From: an uncultured Owenweeksia sp.
Lineage (GTDB): Bacteria > Bacteroidota > Bacteroidia > Flavobacteriales > Schleiferiaceae
Direction: 5' to 3'
Length of the DNA stretch: 58,964 nucleotides
NCBI GenBank assembly: GCA_937146805.1
Contig: CAKZRR010000039.1
Location: 1-58,964, forward strand
In this document: piece by piece, positions 43,235 to 51,371 of the stretch
Layout of the letters: every line of letters starts with the position of its first letter
Numbering within the stretch: position 1 is the stretch's first letter
Position numbers and translations under genes: made by a program
Notes under the pieces: model-generated
What the model saw: only the letters and a program-made list of their open reading frames with translations
The model's database searches: none
Told to the model about the DNA's origin: nothing

Positions 43235-43888
43235 ATGATTGAAGCTCAAAAAATTGAAAAGTCGTACGGGGCATTAAAAGTGCTTAAGGGCGTTGATTTT
43301 AGTGCCAAAGCGGGCGAAATTGTTTCCATAATGGGCGACTCAGGAGCAGGCAAAACCACCCTATTGCAAATTTTAGGAACCTTAGATTTAGCCGACTCGG
43401 GTAATCTCAATTTATGCGGTACCTCGATAGCCAGTTTATCTGCCAAAAAGTTGGCGCAATTTCGAAACCAGCACATCGGTTTCATATTTCAGTTTCATCA
43501 TTTACTGCCCGAGTTTACAGCACTCGAAAATGTTTGCATTCCTGGCTTTATTGGCAAACGCCCTAAAAACGAAGTTGAAAAAAGAGCCAAGGAATTGCTC
43601 GATTTTTTGGGCTTGGCCGAAAGGTTGCAACACAAACCTGCCGAAATGAGTGGTGGCGAGCAGCAACGGGTAGCCGTGGCACGTGCCTTAATAAACAACC
43701 CACAGGTGTTATTTGCAGATGAACCTACAGGTAATTTAGACTCTAAAAATGCCGAAGAGCTACACCAGCTATTTTTTAAAATTAGAGCTGAGTTTAACAA
43801 CACCTTTGTTATAATTACTCACAATCCTGATTTGGCGGCTTTGGCCGATAGGCAACTAAAAATGCAAGACGGTTTATTGCTGCATTGA
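43235..43888 (+). CDS. lolD: Lipoprotein-releasing ABC transporter ATPase, LolD type
   Basis: 217 residues. Energises release of outer-membrane lipoproteins or, as a MacB-like relative, export. Motifs: Walker [13 protein letters not shown]-loop [18 protein letters not shown], signature [14 protein letters not shown], Walker [13 protein letters not shown] and H-loop IITHNPDLA. The length and the [14 protein letters not shown] segment are typical of LolD. No permease gene (lolC/E) is next to it. Confidence 0.87.
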   Translation: MIEAQKIEKSYGALKVLKGVDFSAKAGEIVSIMGDSGAGKTTLLQILGTLDLADSGNLNLCGTSIASLSAKKLAQFRNQHIGFIFQFHHLLPEFTALENVCIPGFIGKRPKNEVEKRAKELLDFLGLAERLQHKPAEMSGGEQQRVAVARALINNPQVLFADEPTGNLDSKNAEELHQLFFKIRAEFNNTFVIITHNPDLAALADRQLKMQDGLLLH

Positions 43889-43924
43889 AATTTAAAAATA
43901 GCATTGCCAACCGTTAGATTAGGC

Positions 43925-43932
43925 TAAATTTG
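43925..43932 (+). promoter_or_regulatory. -7 promoter box of kdsD
   Basis: TAAATTTG matches TAnnTTTG, 19 bases before the ATG at 43951. It argues against the in-frame TTG at 43930, which would lie within the box. Confidence 0.45.
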
Positions 43933-43950
43933 CGATACAAATCCAATTGC

Positions 43951-44550
43951 ATGATTCAGTCTAAAATCAAAGATTTAGTAGCTAAAGAAATTGAAGCCAT
44001 TCAAAATATTCCAATTGATGGTGTGGTACAAAAAGCGGTAGAACTTATTTACCAGCAAGTACATCAAAACAAAGGCAAAGTAGTAGTAAGCGGCATGGGT
44101 AAAGCCGGTCAAATTGGGGTAAACATCTCCACTACCCTAAGCTCTACAGGCACACCTTCCATTTTTTTACACCCCAGCGAATCGCAGCATGGTGATTTAG
44201 GAATGGTACAAGAAAATGATGTGATGTTTTTGATTTCGAACTCGGGTAAAACTCGCGAAATAATAGAATTAGAAACTTTGGTAAAACGCCTTTACCCTAA
44301 TATAAAAATTATAGGCTTAACCGGAAACCCCGATGGCGACCTTGCCCAGTTTAGCGATGTTTGCTTACTAACCGGAAACCCTAAAGAAATTTGCCCACTA
44401 GGGCTTACACCCACCACCTCTACCACGGTAATGACCGTTACCGGAGATGTATTGGTAGTATTAATGATGGAAAAAATTGGCTTTACCAAACAGGAATACG
44501 CTAAGCGCCACCACAGTGGTTATTTAGGCTCCAAGGCACGAGGAGAGTGA
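43951..44550 (+). CDS. kdsD: Arabinose-5-phosphate isomerase, SIS domain only
   Basis: About 199 residues from ATG 43951. Converts ribulose-5-phosphate to arabinose-5-phosphate for Kdo. SIS fold: GKVVVSGMGKAGQIGVNISTTLSSTGTPSIFLHPSESQHGDLGM, with the Ser/His/Glu region typical of KdsD, then NSGKTREIIELETLV and PLGLTPTTSTTVM. The tandem CBS domains of E. coli KdsD are missing; SIS-only forms are known in Bacteroides. The other Kdo genes, kdsA and kdsC, lie 3 kb downstream. Confidence 0.87.
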   Translation: MIQSKIKDLVAKEIEAIQNIPIDGVVQKAVELIYQQVHQNKGKVVVSGMGKAGQIGVNISTTLSSTGTPSIFLHPSESQHGDLGMVQENDVMFLISNSGKTREIIELETLVKRLYPNIKIIGLTGNPDGDLAQFSDVCLLTGNPKEICPLGLTPTTSTTVMTVTGDVLVVLMMEKIGFTKQEYAKRHHSGYLGSKARGE

Positions 44551-44606
44551 TCGGAGTCTTTATTCTGAAGTAAAAATATTCTTTTTGAAGAATCGTTAAG
44601 CACATT

Positions 44607-45782
44607 ATGAATACAAACAAATGGCTTTTGGTAGGGTTGGCTGCTACGCTACTCTTTTCGTGCAAAAAAAGGAAGGACATTACAACTGAGCCAAACCCTA
44701 GTGTGAAATTTGAAAAAAGCTTGGGTGGTGCGCTAGATGACCAAGCTAAATCGGTGCTGGTTAAAAATAACGCGTTGTATGTATTTGGCACTACCAAAAG
44801 TTTTGGCGAGCCTAATGGCGATCACTATTTGTTAAAGCTAGATTTGAATGGTAATATACTATTTGAGAAAACCTATGGCGGAGCGTTGGCCGAAGAAGGT
44901 TTTAAAATACTGACTACCAAAGATGGCAACCTACTGTTGGTAGGATCAACCGAAAGCACCACTAGCAACCAAAAAGACGTACACGTAATAAAGGTAGATA
45001 CCGCAGGAAACTTGCTTTGGGAAAATATATTTGGTGGCCCGCTAGATGATTGGCCCAATACCGTAATTGAAACTAGTAGAAATGAGTTTTGTATTGTGGG
45101 TACTACTGAGAGCTACGGTGCCGGTGCCCGTGATATATACCTTATTTGGGTTAATCAAGATGGAAATTTATTAAGCGAGATTTACCATGGAGAATCTGGC
45201 ATTGACGGAGGCGCTGATTTACTGGAAGTTGAAAATAATAACCTTTTGCTATTTGGCTATACCGAGAACTACGGTGCTGTAAACCGCGATCTCTATTTGT
45301 TAAAAATGAACTCACTCGGAGATTCTATTTGGGCAAAAATATACGGTGGAAATGATTATGAAGAGAGCCAAAAACTGGTGAAAACTCAGAAAGGTGATTT
45401 TCTATTACACGGCCATTCGGCCAGCACCGATCCTATTCATGATATGTACACGGTAAAAGTAGATAATACAGGCAACCCCATTTGGGCTAAAAATTACGGT
45501 GGTACTAGTCATGATGGTGGGCAAGCTATGCTAATAAATAGCGAGGGTAATTATGTTTTAATTGCCCGTAGCACCAGTTTTGGTGCCGGAGACAGAAACA
45601 TTTACATGGTTACCACCAACACTAACGGAGATGTCCTTTCGGAAGAAGTTTTAGGCGGCAGCAAAGCCGATTGGGGTCAAGACATACTAGAACACCAAGG
45701 GCATTATTACATTGTGGGTCATAGCAATTCGTTTAGCCATAATAACGATGATGATGTGTATGTAGTAAAGTACGGGAAGTAG
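44607..45782 (+). CDS. Lipoprotein with seven tandem propeller-like repeats
   Basis: 391 residues. Lipobox L-F-S-C near residue 19. After ~12 residues come seven repeats of about 50 residues, each like YGG-x(8)-hhhLTxDGNhhhhGxTxSxGxxxxDhYLhKhDxxGNhLWxK; units begin at SLGGALDD, YGGALAEE, FGGPLDDW, YHGESGID, YGGNDYEE, YGGTSHDG and LGGSKADW. Seven units strongly suggest a seven-bladed beta propeller on the cell surface or in the periplasm. Ligand unknown. Confidence 0.8.
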   Translation: MNTNKWLLVGLAATLLFSCKKRKDITTEPNPSVKFEKSLGGALDDQAKSVLVKNNALYVFGTTKSFGEPNGDHYLLKLDLNGNILFEKTYGGALAEEGFKILTTKDGNLLLVGSTESTTSNQKDVHVIKVDTAGNLLWENIFGGPLDDWPNTVIETSRNEFCIVGTTESYGAGARDIYLIWVNQDGNLLSEIYHGESGIDGGADLLEVENNNLLLFGYTENYGAVNRDLYLLKMNSLGDSIWAKIYGGNDYEESQKLVKTQKGDFLLHGHSASTDPIHDMYTVKVDNTGNPIWAKNYGGTSHDGGQAMLINSEGNYVLIARSTSFGAGDRNIYMVTTNTNGDVLSEEVLGGSKADWGQDILEHQGHYYIVGHSNSFSHNNDDDVYVVKYGK

Positions 45783-45841
45783 AAATTTGGTTGGTCGGAT
45801 GTTTCAACCCTGCCCTGAGTTGGTATTCTGACCCCACTTCT

Positions 45842-45918
45842 ATATCGGGTTTTAAACCGATATAATTAAATATCGGTCTTTAAGCAGATATATTTGGATA
45901 TCGGGTTTTAAACCGATA
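45842..45918. promoter_or_regulatory. Three palindromic operator-like repeats at exact 28-bp spacing
   Basis: TATCGGGTTTTAAACCGATA at 45843-45862 and 45899-45918 are identical; a diverged copy, TATCGGTCTTTAAGCAGATA, sits at 45871-45890. Start-to-start distances are 28 and 28. TACCTTTC (45917-45924) right after the last copy is one base off the -7 consensus, so the array covers the promoter of the SatD-like gene, which encodes a helix-turn-helix. Confidence 0.7.
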
Positions 45919-45936
45919 CCTTTCCAAAAAAAAATA

Positions 45937-46536
45937 ATGATTGCAGTATTAACCGGAGACATCATAAACTCTAGAAAAAGTGAAGTGGGCGATTGGCTTA
46001 CCAAGCTTAAAGAAGTACTGAGCTATTACGGCCAAACTTCTCAAAACTGGGAAATTTTTAGAGGAGATAGTTTTCAATTATCTGTTTCTCCAAACAAAGC
46101 GTTAGTAGCGGCTATTCACATTAAATCGGTACTAAAGCAAACCAAGCATCAAGATGTAAGAATAGCTATTGGCATTGGCACCGAAACATACACTGCTCAA
46201 AAAATATCAGAATCAAACGGAGACGCCTACATTAGATCTGGAGAAATGTTTGAAAGCCTCAAAAAGCAGACGCTTGGTATAAAATCAAAAGATGCCCAAT
46301 GGGACGAAACCCTAAACTTGATGCTTAGCCTAGCACTACTTACAGCAAATAATTGGAGCAATACGGTAGCCGAGATAATAGCTACGGTAATAGAAAACTC
46401 AGGTAAAAATCAAAAAGACATAGCCCAAATATTACGTAAATCTCAAAGTGGCATTAGCGAAGCACTTAAACGAGGTGGGTTTGAAGAGATAATGAACCTG
46501 AATAACTACTACCAGAAACACCTAACCTCTCCATGA
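45937..46536 (+). CDS. SatD-family protein with C-terminal helix-turn-helix
   Basis: 199 residues. N-terminal part (MIAVLTGDIINSRKSEVGDWL...FRGDSFQLSVSPNKAL...VRIAIGIGTETY) has the SatD look, a cyclase-like alpha/beta fold. The C terminus (KNQKDIAQILRKSQSGISEALKRGGFEEIM) is a helix-turn-helix. SatD proteins are found next to DUF3307 membrane proteins, exactly as here (ATGA overlap). The palindromes directly upstream are likely targets of this protein. The signal sensed is unknown. Confidence 0.8.
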   Translation: MIAVLTGDIINSRKSEVGDWLTKLKEVLSYYGQTSQNWEIFRGDSFQLSVSPNKALVAAIHIKSVLKQTKHQDVRIAIGIGTETYTAQKISESNGDAYIRSGEMFESLKKQTLGIKSKDAQWDETLNLMLSLALLTANNWSNTVAEIIATVIENSGKNQKDIAQILRKSQSGISEALKRGGFEEIMNLNNYYQKHLTSP

Positions 46537-47252
46537 TTTCTCTTCTTTTAAAATTACTAATAGCTCACTCTATCGGAGACTTTGTTTTGCAACCAAGCCA
46601 TTGGGTAAAAAGCAAGCAAAAGAAAAAGCATAGCTCCAAATATTTATATTTTCACGTAATTATTCATGCCTTGCTCCTGGCCTTGTTGCTCAAATTTGAT
46701 TGGAGTTATTGGTTACTAATACTTGTGATTACTCTAAGCCATTTTATTATTGACCTAGTTAAACTGAATATTGATAAAGGTAAATTTAGCGGGCTGCTAT
46801 TTGCTTTAGATCAAGTAGCACATTTATTGGTAATAATGTTTGCCGTACACATTTATGAGCCCTATCAAATAGATTTTCATTTAATCTATTCCCAACAATC
46901 ATTGCTAATCATATTTGCCCTATTGTCCACCACCTATATCTCATCCATAATTATGAAAATAATTATGAGCCAATGGACCATTGAAGGAAATGATAAATCA
47001 TTGCAAAATGCAGGAAAATATATTGGTGTTTTAGAGCGTCTTTTTGTTTTTGGCTTTATTGTATTAAACCAATGGCAAGCAATTGGCTTACTAATTACCG
47101 CAAAATCCGTCTTTCGATTTGGAGATCTATCAAAAGCTAAAGACCGAAAACTAACAGAGTATGTACTTATCGGTACACTACTAAGTTTTGGCCTCGCCAT
47201 AGTCATCGGTCTTCTCTATAAATTCGTTTTAAACAACTTACTGAGTTTGTAA
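46533..47252 (+). CDS. DUF3307-family membrane protein
   Basis: 239 residues with about six membrane segments. Family start LKLLIAHSIGDFVLQPSHWVKSKQKKK, then HVIIHALLLALLL and HFIIDLVKLNID: conserved His/Asp residues within membrane helices. Overlaps the SatD-like gene, with which it forms a known two-gene unit. Function unknown; a small-molecule or ion role with SatD as its regulator is possible. Confidence 0.82.
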   Translation: MISLLLKLLIAHSIGDFVLQPSHWVKSKQKKKHSSKYLYFHVIIHALLLALLLKFDWSYWLLILVITLSHFIIDLVKLNIDKGKFSGLLFALDQVAHLLVIMFAVHIYEPYQIDFHLIYSQQSLLIIFALLSTTYISSIIMKIIMSQWTIEGNDKSLQNAGKYIGVLERLFVFGFIVLNQWQAIGLLITAKSVFRFGDLSKAKDRKLTEYVLIGTLLSFGLAIVIGLLYKFVLNNLLSL

Positions 47253-47320
47253 AAACACCTACCCTAACTTTTGATTATCCTCAATTCAAAGCCTTAATTT
47301 CGCAACCTTAAAGAGTATAC

Positions 47321-48097
47321 ATGAAATTTACATTAATAGCCGGCCCTTGTGCCATTGAGAGTAAGGAAATGGCTTTGCATATTGCCACCGAGGTAAAAGC
47401 CATTTGCCAAGCGCTAGATATAAACTTTATTTTTAAAGGAAGTTACCGTAAAGCCAACCGATCGCGCTTAGATAGCTTTACGGGTATTGGAGATGAAAAG
47501 GCGCTTAGCATACTTAAAGAAGTAGGCGAGGAATTGGGTTTAGAAACCATTACCGATATTCACGAAAGCCATGAAGCCGCTTTAGTAGCGCAGTATGTGG
47601 ATCATATTCAAATTCCGGCTTTTTTATGCCGCCAAACAGAGCTGTTGTTGGCTGCAGGCAAAACAGGCAAAGGCGTTAATATTAAAAAAGGGCAATTTCT
47701 ATCGCCTGAGGCTATGACTTTTCCGGTAGAAAAAGTACGCTCAACGGGCAACGAAAAAATTTGGGTTTGCGAGCGAGGCGTAAGCTTTGGTTACTCTGAT
47801 TTAATTGTAGATGCTACGGCAGTACATCGACTTAAAAAGCACGCAGTGCCTGTAATTATGGATTGTACCCACTCGGTTCAAAAGCCCAATAAAACAGAAG
47901 GTGTAACCGGTGGCGATCCTAGTTTAATTGAAACTATCGCCTTATCGGCTATAGCCACAGGGGCAGATGGTTTTTTTATTGAAACCCATCCCGATCCTAA
48001 AACCGCTAAAAGCGACCCACATACCATGCTTCAACTGGATAAGTTGAAAGGTATTTTAGAAAAATCGATGAAAATTAGAAACGCGCTGCATGCTTAA
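47321..48097 (+). CDS. kdsA: 3-deoxy-8-phosphooctulonate synthase
   Basis: 258 residues. Condenses phosphoenolpyruvate with arabinose-5-phosphate to Kdo-8-phosphate. Hallmarks: LIAGPCAIESKEMA, FKGSYRKANRSRLDSFTGIG, DIHESHEAALVAQYVDHIQIPAFLCRQTELL, ERGVSFGY and DCTHSVQKPN, with the final FIETHPDPKTAKSDPHTMLQLD. TAATTTCG near 47293 may be a degenerate -7 box. Overlaps kdsC by 8 bases. Confidence 0.95.
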   Translation: MKFTLIAGPCAIESKEMALHIATEVKAICQALDINFIFKGSYRKANRSRLDSFTGIGDEKALSILKEVGEELGLETITDIHESHEAALVAQYVDHIQIPAFLCRQTELLLAAGKTGKGVNIKKGQFLSPEAMTFPVEKVRSTGNEKIWVCERGVSFGYSDLIVDATAVHRLKKHAVPVIMDCTHSVQKPNKTEGVTGGDPSLIETIALSAIATGADGFFIETHPDPKTAKSDPHTMLQLDKLKGILEKSMKIRNALHA

Positions 48098-48734
48098 TAC
48101 GCAACAATATCTTCAAAATTTAGAATACCTCGTAAAGCAAAATCACCTGCTCGAAATTCCTGATGAAAATGATTTGCAAACGCTGCTATACATATCCCAC
48201 GAAAGTGGAATTAGCGTAGATACCCTGCTTTTTAAAAATATGGAAATGCAGGATGCCATTAAAAATAGTGGCCTAAAAATGTTAGTAATGGATTGTGATG
48301 GCGTGCTTACCGATGGTGGCATGACGTTTACCAAAAATGGTGATGAGATAAAACGCTTTAACGCCAAAGATGGCCAAGGCATTAAAAATGCGATGCAAGC
48401 TGGAATGAAAACTGGTATTATAAGTGCAGGAATAAGTACCGGTTTGGTAGAAAAAAGGGCCGAAATGCTGGGCATTGAACATTGCTATGTAGGTAAATCT
48501 CCTAAGCTGGAAATATTGACGGAGTGGAGTGAAAAATTGGGAATAGAACTTTCGGAAATGGCCTATATAGGCGATGATGTAACGGATATTGCCATTATGC
48601 AAAATGTAGGAGCTTCCTTTTGCCCTGCTGATGCCGTATGGAAAGTAAAACTGGAAGCCGATGTTATACTAAGTGCCAAGGGAGGTGAAGGTTGCGTGAG
48701 GGAGTTGGTGGAGAATTACCTGTTGCCCCACTAA
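48090..48734 (+). CDS. kdsC: Kdo-8-phosphate phosphatase, HAD family
   Basis: 214 residues. Removes the phosphate from Kdo-8-P. HAD motifs: VMDCDGVLTDGGM (catalytic Asp pair), GIISAGISTGLVEKRAEMLGI (the second motif), KSPKLEIL and YIGDDVTDIAIM. The core is the usual ~170 residues; an extra ~45-residue N-terminal helical segment (LNTQQYLQNLEYLVKQ...) is added, as in some Bacteroidota. Overlaps the end of kdsA, and its own end overlaps the convergent gene by 4 bases. Confidence 0.92.
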   Translation: MLNTQQYLQNLEYLVKQNHLLEIPDENDLQTLLYISHESGISVDTLLFKNMEMQDAIKNSGLKMLVMDCDGVLTDGGMTFTKNGDEIKRFNAKDGQGIKNAMQAGMKTGIISAGISTGLVEKRAEMLGIEHCYVGKSPKLEILTEWSEKLGIELSEMAYIGDDVTDIAIMQNVGASFCPADAVWKVKLEADVILSAKGGEGCVRELVENYLLPH

Positions 48735-50332
48735 TATTTAAGTACTTTTTTGGTAAGCCGCTGCCCTCCTACTTTCATTTTTACAAAATATACACCTTGC
48801 GGTAAATTGCTTAGGTTATAAGTTAACTCATTTTTAGTTTTTTGATGGCTGCTTACTTTTACAGGATGACCTGTTGTATTGTAAAATTGGACATTGGAAA
48901 GATCCTTTATTTCGCCCGAAAGGGTAAGAATACCGTTGGTTGGGTTTGGATACAGTTTTAAGCTTTCAATTAAATGAAAATCAGCTATTTCTAACTGAAA
49001 ATACGAACAGCTCTCATTGTTTAATAAATCATTTTCTAAATTTTGATTAGGCGCCCCTACTTGAAAACATACTGATCCATCTCGTTCCATGCGAATAACC
49101 TGTTGCAAAGTAATACTGTCACCAGGGGCAATATTTAGGTTTACTTCTTTAGATTTCTTTTCAGAACATGAACCAATCTTTAAGAAATCGGAGTAAAGTA
49201 ACGTGAAACGCCTAATAGTATCCGTACCATCATTATGAAGGGTAAGTAAATAGGTGATTTCATAGTTGGGTAATTCGGCTCCGTTATATACTGTATCAAT
49301 TGGTTTACTATTCGAAATTCGCAGCTCACTTCGGTTGGTTTCATTGCTGCTAGTTATGTCTGCTTTAAGCAACATTTCGTACGGAGCACTAAAATTTTCG
49401 GCAATAGCCAAGGCGGATAGAGAATTGGGGTTTGGATTAATTGCAGCCAGTTTAAACTTTGAGCTTAAACCCTTCAAGCTATCTGTGGCTACTAAGTTTA
49501 AGGAGGGCAAGCTGTATTTATAGCTGAGTTTATCTGTAAATAAATAGAGATGGTTATTTACAATTTTACTATCCGTGTAGAACGGCAATGGAATGGTTAC
49601 CGTATTATTAAGTGCGGTATTTGTTTTATATGCCAAGCTGCTACCTACCAATATTAGTGAATCGGAGCCATATGAATATACCGTAGAAGGCTTTTGAGTT
49701 ACACCTCCATTACTTGCGTAATCTACTCCATTCAGAGACTCTAATATCAATACTCCCGCTGATTTTACATAAGAAAGCAAAAATTGACCGGTAAAAACTG
49801 AAGTAAGATAATCGCCTGTATAGCTAGAGGTTGTTAAACTTTGATTGCTTAATTGTTGGGTTTTAAAATTATAAACTTTGGTTTCAGAATTATCAGAAAC
49901 TGCAAGGGTATTGTCGCTAACAAATGCCACTGTATTATATGCACCGATTGTGTTTAACTTCACAGAACTGGTTATAGAAAAATTATTCGTATCTATATCA
50001 TACACCCAAAAATTTGTAGAGTCGCTTATATCACATTGATCTGCATTTAGGGCTATTAAGTGCAACTTTTTAGTGGCAGCAAAGCGGTGCTCAATCAATG
50101 CTTCGGGTAGCACCAGGCTGTTTACTTTCACATATTCATTTCCTTGTTTTTTATACTTTGTAAGTACACCGTTTACTCCCAAGCCATTGGTACGGTTAGA
50201 AAACACAACGGTGGTAGAACCACTACAAAGCAACTCCACTCCCTTGGTAAACCAGCCTTCGTTAAAAGTGGTGGTTTGAGACATGCCCGGTATGGCTAAA
50301 AAAATAAGGAGGCCTGCTAAAAGACGTTTCAT
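48731..50332 (-). CDS. Secreted protein with type IX secretion C-terminal sorting domain
   Basis: 533 residues starting at ATG 50332, chosen over 50410 because MKRLLAGLLIFLAIPGMSQ is a signal peptide. A large beta-rich part with propeller-like strands follows. The C-terminal ~75 residues are a type-A sorting domain: LKLYPNPTNGILTLSGEI, VQFYNTTGHPV, then LPQGVYFVKMKVGGQRLTKKVLKY. It should pass through the type IX system to the surface or medium. Function of the cargo unknown. Confidence 0.85.
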   Translation of the reverse strand: MKRLLAGLLIFLAIPGMSQTTTFNEGWFTKGVELLCSGSTTVVFSNRTNGLGVNGVLTKYKKQGNEYVKVNSLVLPEALIEHRFAATKKLHLIALNADQCDISDSTNFWVYDIDTNNFSITSSVKLNTIGAYNTVAFVSDNTLAVSDNSETKVYNFKTQQLSNQSLTTSSYTGDYLTSVFTGQFLLSYVKSAGVLILESLNGVDYASNGGVTQKPSTVYSYGSDSLILVGSSLAYKTNTALNNTVTIPLPFYTDSKIVNNHLYLFTDKLSYKYSLPSLNLVATDSLKGLSSKFKLAAINPNPNSLSALAIAENFSAPYEMLLKADITSSNETNRSELRISNSKPIDTVYNGAELPNYEITYLLTLHNDGTDTIRRFTLLYSDFLKIGSCSEKKSKEVNLNIAPGDSITLQQVIRMERDGSVCFQVGAPNQNLENDLLNNESCSYFQLEIADFHLIESLKLYPNPTNGILTLSGEIKDLSNVQFYNTTGHPVKVSSHQKTKNELTYNLSNLPQGVYFVKMKVGGQRLTKKVLKY

Positions 50333-50413
50333 AGATTTTGTATTGGGATTGCTAAATATACGTGATTTCTCACAGATTAATATCAAGTCTAAATTTACTC
50401 TTAAGCACAAAAA

Positions 50414-50446
50414 AAAATCCGTTTCAGCTGGGCCAAAACGGATTTT
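50414..50446 (-). terminator. Intrinsic terminator downstream of fabI
   Basis: AAAATCCGTTT and AAACGGATTTT form a perfect 11-bp stem around an 11-base loop. Read on the minus strand, T-rich sequence follows. It is placed between the fabI stop and the start of the sorting-domain gene. Confidence 0.8.
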
Positions 50447-50468
50447 GATATTCTTATAGTAAAAGAGG

Positions 50469-51290
50469 TTATTTATCCTCGTCTACAAACTGTTGCATTA
50501 CAGCATCGCTCACGCCCATATTGCTAAAACCACCATCGTGGTAAAGGTTTTGCATGGTTACTTTACGCGTAAGATCCGAGAATAGTGATACCACATAGGC
50601 CGCACAATCATCTGCCGTGGCATTGCCCAAAGGGCTCATTTTATCGGCATAGCTTATAAAGCCATCAAAGCCCTTTACACCGCTACCTGCTGTGGTTGGT
50701 GTTGGCGATTGTGAAATGGTATTTACTCGCACATTTTTATTTTTACCAAAATGGTAACCAAAACTACGGGCTATACTTTCTAAATAGGCCTTGTTATCTG
50801 CCATATCACTGTAATCAGGAAACGTACGTTGCGCTGCCATATAAGTAAGGGCTACAATACTCCCCCATTCGGCCATGCTATCTAGCTTATAAGCTGTTTG
50901 CATTACTCTGTGAAACGAGGCAGCAGATATATCCCAGCCTTTGGCCATCCAATCGTGGTTTAAATCGGTGTAATGTTTGCCTTTGCGCACATTTATCGAC
51001 ATACCGATAGAGTGAAGAACGAAGTCTAGTTTACCTCCCAGAATTTCTTCTGATTTGGTAAACAAATTTTCTAGGTCTTCCATATTAGTAGCATCGGCAG
51101 GAATTACTTCCGAGCCACATTTTTCGGCTAATTTTTGAATGGCTCCCATACGCATGGCTACAGGTGCATTAGTTAAAACAAACATTGCTCCGGCCTCATT
51201 GGCTTGTTCGGCTACCTTCCAGGCAATCGAATTTTCATCTAAGGCGCCAAATATGATTCCTCTTTTTCCTTCTAAAAGATTTGCTAGCAT
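50469..51290 (-). CDS. fabI: Enoyl-[acyl-carrier-protein] reductase (NADH)
   Basis: 273 residues. Last step of each fatty acid elongation cycle. SDR-like with FabI features: GKRGIIFGALDENSIAWKVAEQ near the start, HSIGMSINV, SIVALTYMAAQRTFPDYSDMADNKAYLESI with the Tyr-x6-Lys pattern, and INTISQSPTPTTAGSGVKGF. The gap to the upstream histidine kinase is short. Terminator directly downstream. Confidence 0.93.
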   Translation of the reverse strand: MLANLLEGKRGIIFGALDENSIAWKVAEQANEAGAMFVLTNAPVAMRMGAIQKLAEKCGSEVIPADATNMEDLENLFTKSEEILGGKLDFVLHSIGMSINVRKGKHYTDLNHDWMAKGWDISAASFHRVMQTAYKLDSMAEWGSIVALTYMAAQRTFPDYSDMADNKAYLESIARSFGYHFGKNKNVRVNTISQSPTPTTAGSGVKGFDGFISYADKMSPLGNATADDCAAYVVSLFSDLTRKVTMQNLYHDGGFSNMGVSDAVMQQFVDEDK

Positions 51291-51371
51291 TTTTAATGAT
51301 TTTTTGAGTGGCTAATTTAATGTTTTTGCCAAACGAGGCACCTTGATTTACGCTTATAAAAACAGAATCGC

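Noticed and set aside
45842-45918. Evenly spaced repeats that could suggest a small CRISPR array
   Set aside because: Each repeat is a palindrome of 20 bases with only 8-base gaps, far too short for spacers, and no cas genes are near. An operator array fits better.
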